This document shows positions 1 through 9,400 of a stretch of 64,000 bases of DNA, one piece after another. A program made the translations under genes and the position numbers. Below the pieces are notes generated by a model that did not search any database, was not told the origin of the DNA, and saw only the letters and a list, made by a program, of their open reading frames with translations. Positions within the stretch are counted from its first letter, which is position 1. The number at the start of each line of letters is the position of its first letter. The stretch is from Theristus sp. LFF4_11 (taxonomy: Eukaryota > Nematoda > Chromadorea > Monhysterida > Xyalidae): positions 30,001 through 94,000 of the forward strand of contig JASANC010005786.1 in assembly GCA_030248135.1 (NCBI GenBank), in the 5' to 3' direction.

Positions 1-253
1 AAAAGTGGATAGCTGCAGAGATAAATGAAAATTTAGAGCGTAATTTGAAGCCACCACAATGTACTGTTAGTATACTACTGTGTTGGCAATCAGAGTGCAC
101 TTTTTCATACAACAACACCATACGCGTTTGCGATGTTGCACACCGAATGGAAAACATACGTATCGCAAACGGACATGTCATCAAAATGCTCACACACACA
201 CACACACACAGAAAAAGACACCACGGACAGGTCTAACTAAACAGCGTTTATAC
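1..253. other. intron of the GABA receptor gene with a (CA)n run
   Basis: No exon recognised. It contains a short (CA)n microsatellite at about 188-207. The M3-M4 exons must lie further left, outside the window. Confidence 0.6.
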
Positions 254-453
254 GTTAGTGGTGGTCATTAGCGTGGTCATGGTGAGCACCGTGGTGACGC
301 CCAACGCCACCCTGGCCGGCGTCGCCTCACGACTCAACCAGAACGACACCCAGCTGATGATGACGATCAACATGGACGGCAGGTAGATCTGGATGACGTA
401 GTAGCCGAGCGAGCGGGTGAACAGGAAGTCGCACTTTAGGCGAACGTAGTTGC
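254..453 (-). CDS. GABA receptor alternative exon 8a (pre-M1, M1, M2)
   Basis: 200 bp with acceptor aattgcag and donor gtataa. It starts [19 protein letters not shown], then M1 ([18 protein letters not shown]) and the same M2 as exon 8b. Splicing both 8b and 8a into one mRNA would shift the frame, because 200 is not a multiple of three. The pair is therefore expected to be mutually exclusive. Confidence 0.92.
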
Positions 454-3400
454 CTGCAATTGGCGTCGTTAGTACTGATTGGGTGCGTTTGTTGAAACCT
501 GTCAAATGTCATTATCACCAAAAGTGCTTGTCTGAAGAGCGTGTTCGTTTGTGCTGTTGCACACTGGTACACGCACATGCGTGCTTTGTACATGCCAGTG
601 TGTTTGATATATGTCACCAACATGTGCGATATCACGAAATAAACTGGTGTGTGGAATTTGGTCATACGGTCGTTCATACAAGCATTTTTACGCATGCTGC
701 ACACGTGCGGTGACATCAGCATCGAACTTGGATGGATAAAAACAGATTAGTTCCAAACCAGAACTTTGTTCCTTCGGTTTTCCTTCAGTTGAATGGAACT
801 CAAGAACGTCAATATGCAAGAAATGAAAGAAGTCGTGCACCATAAAGCAAGCGGTGAACAGAAAAGTTGCATTAGAGTCATGCCGCAAACAAAGGGACGA
901 AAAGAGAAACAGTGCAAAAAACAGAAACGGGAACAAAAACAGCCGGTGTCGTGTTTGTATACGTTGGTGGTGGTCATCAGGGTGGTCATGGTGAGCACCG
1001 TAGTCACCCCCAACGCCACCCTGGCCGGTGTCGCCTCGCGATTTATCCAGAACGACACCCAACTGATGATGACGATTAGAACGGCTGGCATGTAGATTTG
1101 CGAGACGTAGTAACCGATCGAACGAATGAACAGAAAGTCGCACTTCAGTCGCATGTAAGTGCCTGCGAAATGAGAGATTGAAAAGAAAATCAAGCCAGAT
1201 ATGCAGGAACTTATAGAATCATGGCTCTTCAAAAAAAACCATAAGTGTCAACCGAAATAGCACCGAAATTTTCTTCATAAAATGAAGCTTTCATAGACTG
1301 CAGCTGCTGCAAAGCCATGCTCGCTGTGGTCGCGCGAGCATACGCATGTACACCCCGATGAGTTCGCATGTTCTGCTTGTTTTAAACGGCAAAACTTGGT
1401 AAACTTTGGTTAGTTTTTAAGGAGCATTGAAATTATCACCTTTTGGGTCACGGTGGTCAATTGGTTTTGGTTTTAACACAATCTTGCTGATCATGTGTCC
1501 GCGGCAAATTAGACGCATTAGTGTACATGCCTATGTTGTGACACTGCCACGCAACTGTGGTGTATCTATTTTGAAATTTTACAATTTTACTCTGCAATCC
1601 GCCTGTAGAATCGTTAGCTTTCTAAGAGGCCATGCGTTTGTTTGCCACATGAACAATTAGCCGATCCACAAACAAATCAGTTAGCATGCAATTCTCGCGG
1701 CGGCGGTCGCGACAAAAAGCCAAAACAGCTGTTTGAAGTTCCCGCGCAAAAACATGTGTTGCACGAGTTTCTCGCTGTGTTGTATGCCATTTCACACGCA
1801 TACATACAGGGTGGGCCAAAAAAAAAGGTTCCAATTCTAAAATGCTCTCACTGGCGTGTGCTGAGGTGTTTAGAGCTGAAAATTGGAACACTATTAGAAA
1901 ACATTTGGAGGTTTTTCTGACCAATTTTTTTTCACGGTATGTTGCCCCTATCACTCACTACAGCAGAATATCTGAAAAACATGAAAAATCGACAAATGTG
2001 GTGAAATGCAGAGGGTTAATTTAGCTGTAACAAAGACCAAATGATGAACGTTGGTAACAACCCGAGTGTTCACAACACATAAAAAGATGAAATAAACAAT
2101 ACGCACATGCAGTAGCTTGGAAATGCCGAATGCTGAATTACATTTGAACCGTCTTTGATCAACCTGATGTTTCACTTCGAGTCTGAGCGTGCGTGAGCGG
2201 TTCTGCCCAGAACAGGTGCGAATTTATCTTTCCAAAGGCAAACTGTTTTTTTCTTTTTTTAATTTACACAATTTGCCACTCTGATACAACATTTTTTTAC
2301 CATAGCACTTGTTATTTTCTGCAGTGAAAGATGCAATTCCATTTTCAGTCGTTGCTGCCATCATGGTTAAGTGGACGGCAGAGAAGCGAGTCTGATCTGC
2401 CAATTGGTGCAAACATGCGAATAATTTTTTAATAGTGGTTCGGCAATTTGTACAAAATTCAATTTTACCCCGCATGGCGATACATCAGTTCGGAAATCTG
2501 TTTTTGAGCAATGATAAACAGTGAGATTATGGATGAACGTTGTTTTTTCGTCAAAAATCGCTATTTTTTGAAAATTGCACTGTAAAAAATGAACAGAGAC
2601 ATCTAAACCAAAAAAAATTTGATCACAAAAAAAACTCTCAAAGTGTTCTAACAGTGTTCCAAATTTTAAGCCATGAGGTTCTTGTTACAGCTAAATCAAT
2701 CCTCTGTGTTTCACCACATTTGTCGATTTTTCATGTTTTTCAGATATTCTGCTGTTTTGAGTGATAGGGGCAACACAACGTAACAAAAATTTGGTCAGAA
2801 AGACCTCCAAATGTTTTCTAATAGTGTTCCAATTTTCAGCTCTAAACATCTCAGCACACGCCAGTGAGAGCATTTTAGAATTGGAACCTTTTTTTGGCCC
2901 ACCCTGTATAATACTTTCGAAACACAGCACGTTTACACGCAATATTTGAAAGACTTTCACAAAACGAACATCGCTTTTCTATTTCGCTGTCATTCAAACA
3001 CACCACAGATTATTCATTCAAACCTGTGCTCGTCGGTTCTGTGCTTCTTCCAGTAGCAAAGCTGATCAGTTTTATCTCAGCTAACGCCTTCATGTTTTTC
3101 GCGATTTCTACTGATCCGTTCTTATCAGCCCAATCCAGCACGATGTCGTTTGTGGTCATGCCGTCTGAAAACATGCCGGTTAAAAAAAGTTCCTGTTGTT
3201 TGGCATCTCTGTAAACTAAAGTTAGAGTTTAGTTACAGCACACCGCCTACATTATATAAACTGGGGACTAAGGACTAACGGGACGTTTCTGAGAATGTGT
3301 GTACCTGTGGAAACAGATGACAACAGAGAACTAATAAGATCACTGACCTAAAATAATGAACAAAACAAGCAAAGACCTGAATAGGACAACAAAAAAATCA

Positions 3401-6400
3401 TATTCACAATTATGGTTCTAAAAATGCACGCAAACATATAGGTGTTTGGGACAACGTGAGATACACGAATTCTAAACAGTACTGTTCCAATGATCCACAG
3501 CAATAATCCGATAAAAACATAACAACGAAACTATCACCAAACCAAAAGCAAGCAAGCAAGTTCAATAAACACAACATGCACTCAGGAACAGCAAGCCGAA
3601 CTACTCTCTCCTGAAACCTTCTTGCCAGACAAAATGTGCAAATATTAAATTGTTTTGAATATCGATTTTGCGACCACCAAAAATTGATTGATATAATAAG
3701 TATACCTGTCGTAGTCTTTGATTCATTCACACGCGCTTTGATCTGGGCGACTTTGAACTGTGGCAGTTGAATCTTACTAAGCGTCAGGGAGCCACCGGTG
3801 CCGTTCTCCCAAATCAGCCGAAGGTCAGTGGTCGAGAAACCGTCTGGAATTCGAGACAGTTCGCAATGGGAGTATAAAGAACTCCTGTACATGACAACAC
3901 CGAACACTTTGCGTCATATACGTCATTTTTTGTTGCACAGTCACAGACAAACACACAGGCGCCATCCCTGTATTACACTTGTGTGCATGTAATGAACTTA
4001 AAAATACGACGGCTTTTACGTCATCTTAGGTACGTACAGGTTAGAATCGGCTCTTGTACAGGTCAGAGCCGGCTCTTGTACAGGTCAGAGCCGGTTCTTG
4101 TACAGGTCAGAGCCGGTTCTTGTACAGGTCAGAGCCGGCTCTTGTACAGATCAGAGCCGGCTCTTGTACAAGTCAGAGCTGGCTCTTGTACAGGTCAGAG
4201 CCGGCTCTTGTACAGGTCAGAGCCGGCTCTTGTACAGGTCAGAGCCGGCTCTTGTACAGGTCAGAGCCGGCTCTTGTATAGGTCAGAGCCGGCTCTTGTA
4301 CAGGTCAGAGCCGGTTCCTGTACAGGTCAGAGCCGGTTCCTTTACAGGTCAGAGCCGGTTCTTGTACAGGTCAGAGCCGGCTCTTGTACAGGTCAGAGCC
4401 GGCTCTTGTACAGGTCAGAGCCGGCTCTTGTACAGGTCAGAGCCGGTTCCTGTACAGGTCAGAGCCGGCTCTTGTACAGGTCAGAGCCGGTTCTTGTACA
4501 GGTCAAAGCCGGTTCTTGTACAGGTCAGAGCTCGCTCTTGTACAGGTCAAAGCCGGCTCTTGTACAGGTCAGGTCAGAGCCGGCTCTTGTACAGGTCAGA
4601 GCCGGCTCTTGTACAGGTCAGAGCCGGCTCTTAGATTTGGCCGCACCTGTTGTACGTGTTCATATGTCCAGCAGAGTGACTGTGCAACGTTTTCTGCTAA
4701 CACAAAGTGTACGGTTTTAATACAAGCGTTTTTACCAAGAAACGTTTATCACAACTTGAATTTCAGAAGGGTACTATCATAAAAATATCAGTGTCTTTCA
4801 CTCAAGATGATGAAGGCACAAAACAATGTGATGTGTTTCATCATTTCGTCCCTTTAATCCTTGAGTGTTTTGTGACTGAATAAACATTGAAAATATTACT
4901 GGTGCCCTCCTAAAATTGTTTCTGCACAGGTGTAACAACATTAAAAAGCAGACATGCTGTGTCACAAGTCGAACAATAATAGTGGGTCATGTCTCCTGAT
5001 CATAAGCATATAGGCAAGCAATCGGTGCACAGCCAATCAACAGGTTGCATTCAAAAGTTTGTTCGACTGCGGGCGTTTTAGTGCAGTGCTTTGAAGTAAA
5101 AATACGTGAAAAGTGAGTGTAGTGTTGTGCAACAGAGTTACGGTTTTTTTTAACAAAACTCGCATTAGATTGTAGATACTCGCATCAACTCGCAGATACC
5201 GACGGTTTACTGAGAAAACGGTGGGATATAAAGGCGGCTGAGACTGGGCTGAGAGTTTGTCAAGAACTCTGTCACACTGGTTGGTTGCCAAAGCTGGCTC
5301 CACGTGGACGCATCTTTTAGTTTTGCAAGCCTTTTCGTTGTTTATCCCTCGTCTCGTTTTCTCAATATCCGACCATCCGGGGGTAAATGAAGCGAATGTT
5401 ACAGCGGAAAGCACCACAATACAATTGTTTCAACCAGCAAAGGTAGAAGTAAAGTATCTCCGGTGCAAGTGAAACGAGGTTGCAATAATTCGAAAAGCTA
5501 CTTGTTTATCCTTCAAAACCTTTTCAATAAGCGATTTGAAGTGAACCTATACGAAATCCTGCTAGCCATGTGATAATGATGCGAGAACGAAAAAGCATTA
5601 ATTTGCAGAGTTTTTCATTGGTGCGGCAGCAAAAAAAATCATTTAGACATCCAGCTCAGCAGTCTGCGAAAAAAGATTCAGCACACAATAAAATCGGAAA
5701 TTAACAGCGACACTGTACCGTGCACGTTAGAAGATGTCCGAACAAGTAATGTTCGGTGTCCCGTGCGCTGTCCGTGTCTCGCAAATGAAAGTGGCCCAAA
5801 ACACCGGAGTGTGGCAGCGGGACACCAGGCGGACAGGACACCGGACACCTGACCGGGCACCTCTTTAGCGTGTAGAGAAGCAGCACGAAACAAGAAGATG
5901 ACATGCGCGTGCCGTCAAAGCGCTGGCAAACACCATTCAGTATGCATGCGGTTAACAAAAAAATCGATCAATAAACTTGTGGTAAGATCATGCCAGTTGT
6001 AAAAACATCACACCGACAGTACACGATCGGTTCGGCCTCAATCAAGAATCTATGACTTCGTTTTAGCTTTTTTTGCAAAATATGTATCTCCAAAAGCTGA
6101 AAAAGCGTTTCAGTTACTAAATCATTTTTGTATTAGGTCATGCTGCACTATTGATCGTTGCAGGAAAAAACCCATGCGAAATGTTAAAATTCAGTTTTCT
6201 TTTTTGTTGCCAAAAAATTACTGGTTTGTGAAAATAAAAAAAAACTAAACATGCGATGACAGCGAAAATGTCGAAAAGCATACTGGTTACACAGAGTGTT
6301 TGGTGTTCTGTGATCAAGCTTAAAAATTGAATTTAATCACTCACCGTAATTGGCTCGCCTGTCTGGTGATACAAAAACTGAGAATTCATTACTCGTCATG

Positions 6401-9400
6401 TTTTATTTAACAAAAAGATTGAAAAAAAACTTTAAAAATTGAGATTTTCACAGCCCACCTGATCTGCTCTATTGCTGCAGTTGGGTGCTCACACATTCCA
6501 TTTGACATACCGTTTGACATTCCATAATTTGGTGGAAGAACCTTGGTTGTTATCTCGAACAATAGGTTCCACAGGGAAAAACCGTTCCATTCTAAACCAA
6601 TTAATTCTAACCTTTACAATCAGACACAAAAATAAGGTAGTTAAAAATTTCCTCCTAAAATAGCCGATTACATGTAACACCGATGTAGTACTGTCGGCCG
6701 ATGAAATAAAAAAAACAACAAAAAGTTACCATTTTAAAATAATAAAATCATGTGGAACGGATATTGAAAACTGAGATACTATTGCCGCCGAATGAACGGC
6801 AAAAAAGTCTGACGTTACAAAATCGGCAATTAAAACTCCAGCTGGCACCAAGTGGCGTTGTGGGCGATTTTCAACGAACCAGCTGGCGTTTGTACCGCTA
6901 AACCGGCAGATTTTTTACAGTTCCACATACTTACAGAAACTGTCAGTTTGGTAGGGTTGCCCACATACTGACAGAAACTGTCAATTTAGTTTGGCAATTA
7001 CGGTAATATATGTACACCATGTTCCACATGATTTTGCAACACATTTGTTTTTTAACACTCATTGTGCATTATAATGTGCACAAGCACACACTGTGCGGTT
7101 TGGTGCAAAAAGGATACAATAAATTTCCAAACAAACCACGTTTATTACCGAGTGTCATCGCGTTTCCATTTCGAATTTCGTTGTTCCATCTCGAGTTCGT
7201 TGCGAATAAAAACCCATGTGTTTTTTTTTGCACAACGACTAATCGAAGTGATCTGAAGCTGAAATCGCAATTCCATCATGGACAGATAACTCTCCCCACA
7301 TACGATGATTTGCAAGCAGCACACTAAATGTCCGCTAAACCAGGCATCTTTGAGACAAACCATATCGAAGTGACAATAACTGGCAAAAAACCGCGACAAC
7401 AAAATCCCGCAACCACACGCGCGCAATTCAGAGCAAATAATGACAAAATATAAAAAAAATAATATAACAATGAACAACAGTGTACAATATATTTTCAGCA
7501 ATATAATAAACAAAATTCAATATTTATTTTCAAACTCACACACTGAATAATAATGAATTGCAATATCAACCATAACCAAAGTTCAGTTTTATGATGATTT
7601 CCACAACATGACGAACAGCAATGTGAACAGTTCACTGGTGCACAGATTTCTGGGAACGGGAAAAATTAATAAGAGCAAACCGGGTGGGGACATATTGGGG
7701 GCAAGTGATGTGCGGGGAAACCACGATGGGGCAAGGGGGAACATTCGATGGGAATTGGGTAGTGCATGGATGGACTCGAAGGGCGTCCGAGGAGCACAGG
7801 AAACACATTGCTTATACATTGCACACACGAACAGGCATTTTTTGCCCGGAATTAAACCATATTAAGACTATGTATTTACCCATGTGTTTTCCAGCAGAAC
7901 TCCTATGGATGTAATTTCTTACTTGAACTTTTCCTTTTTTTGTGAAAACTCACAGCTTTCAATTTCGAGCGTGCACCGTTGCGAGTCGAGCGGGAACAAC
8001 TTCAGCTCCATCGGACACGTCGCCGTCACCGTGAGTCTGTGGAGTTTTTGAGAAAAAGTTTTTTTTAAAGATCTACTTTCGTTTGTCGTTGTTGTTAAAC
8101 TTAACCAGAAAAACTGATTTGAGCTTGTTTTTAGTGGGAGTTCATTTTCTAGTACGCAGAAAAATTGCAGAAAACGGCGAAAATGTTGGACATTCCTGGA
8201 AAAAGATAAGCGTGCGGACTGCGGAGCGTGAGGAGATCTGATGCATCAACCAATCAGCTGATATGATTGATTCCCAGAGAGACTGTGCTCATTGGTTGAG
8301 AAACTACAATTGTGAAAAAAACTTGTGTGAACAAATGAACCGCTGGCTGGTTTTGATGCTGCCATCGGGGCTGATACGCAGGAACGAATTGTGCGTCGTC
8401 GCCAAGTGGAAAAACGAGCTCTTCTCATTCGGGAAAAACGTGTCCGGCACCCAGAGCTTGTTCTTGTAGTCGATTCCGACCTGCGCACGTCGAATCATAA
8501 CAGAACAGTCCGTTTTTTCTTAGTTGTCTTCATAATCTTATAATAAACTACTGTGCATCCCGCACTCATTACATCGATGTCATTGTACCGCGCACTAAAA
8601 AACTGAACAAGATACTGACCAAGTTTGGCCAGTGTCCGTTGACCTCTGCCAAAATTTGGTCAGTATCCCGGTCCGTTTTTTAGTTCTTAATATTTGTACC
8701 CAAAAAACCCACCACCAAATCCTCTTTGTAGTTCTTGTTCATGTAGTTTAGACGCGGGTCCTTCCACATTTGACGCAGGTAAAAGTCGAGTGTGAAGTCC
8801 TGCAATAGACATTTGTTCTGTGCATATTTTGATGCCATGGTGATTTTGTTTGTAACTGATTGCGCTTTCTTTCTGTTTCTGTGTTTCTTTTGCGGAGCCG
8901 AATCTATTGTGTCGCGATGCACTTTTATTTGCGCGCTGGCAATGAAGAGCGGTTTTTTGTGTTTGCTTCTGAAAACCATGCCAAAAAACAACGCAAACAC
9001 GTTTCAGTGTGCAAACCCTTTGCATTTATGGAACAGGGTAACTGCACTTTTCGCCGCAAACTTGGTTTTGAATGCGAAAAATAGTGTGTCTCTTGTGAAA
9101 ACAAAAGTAAACGGCATAAACTGTTCTGATAAAAACTTCATGCACTTTCCAACTATGTTATTTCGCCATAAAAATGGTCAGTCAAAAATTCGAAAACACC
9201 ATGACAGTGTCCGGCCGTTCGTGAAAGGGCTCAAGGGACAGCTTTCGGCAAAGTTTTATTGACCGCAGCGGTGTCGACTTTTCTCGAATAAATGTTCCCC
9301 CAAAACTGTCTCCGGTTTGAAAGTTGTCAAACACATTGTGTGCTTCTTTCAAACATTCTGCCGAGTTCTACACATACAATTGTATATCGCTTTGCGGTTG

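Noticed and set aside
2224..2475. Transposase fragment inside the 1807-2906 element
   Set aside because: The 83-codon frame has no catalytic DDE/DDD pattern or clear helix-turn-helix.
3983..4782. Plus-strand open frames of 75-245 codons rich in [14 protein letters not shown] repeats
   Set aside because: They are the 22-bp minisatellite read in all three frames; no start context, no splice support, and the strand is antisense to the GABA receptor gene.
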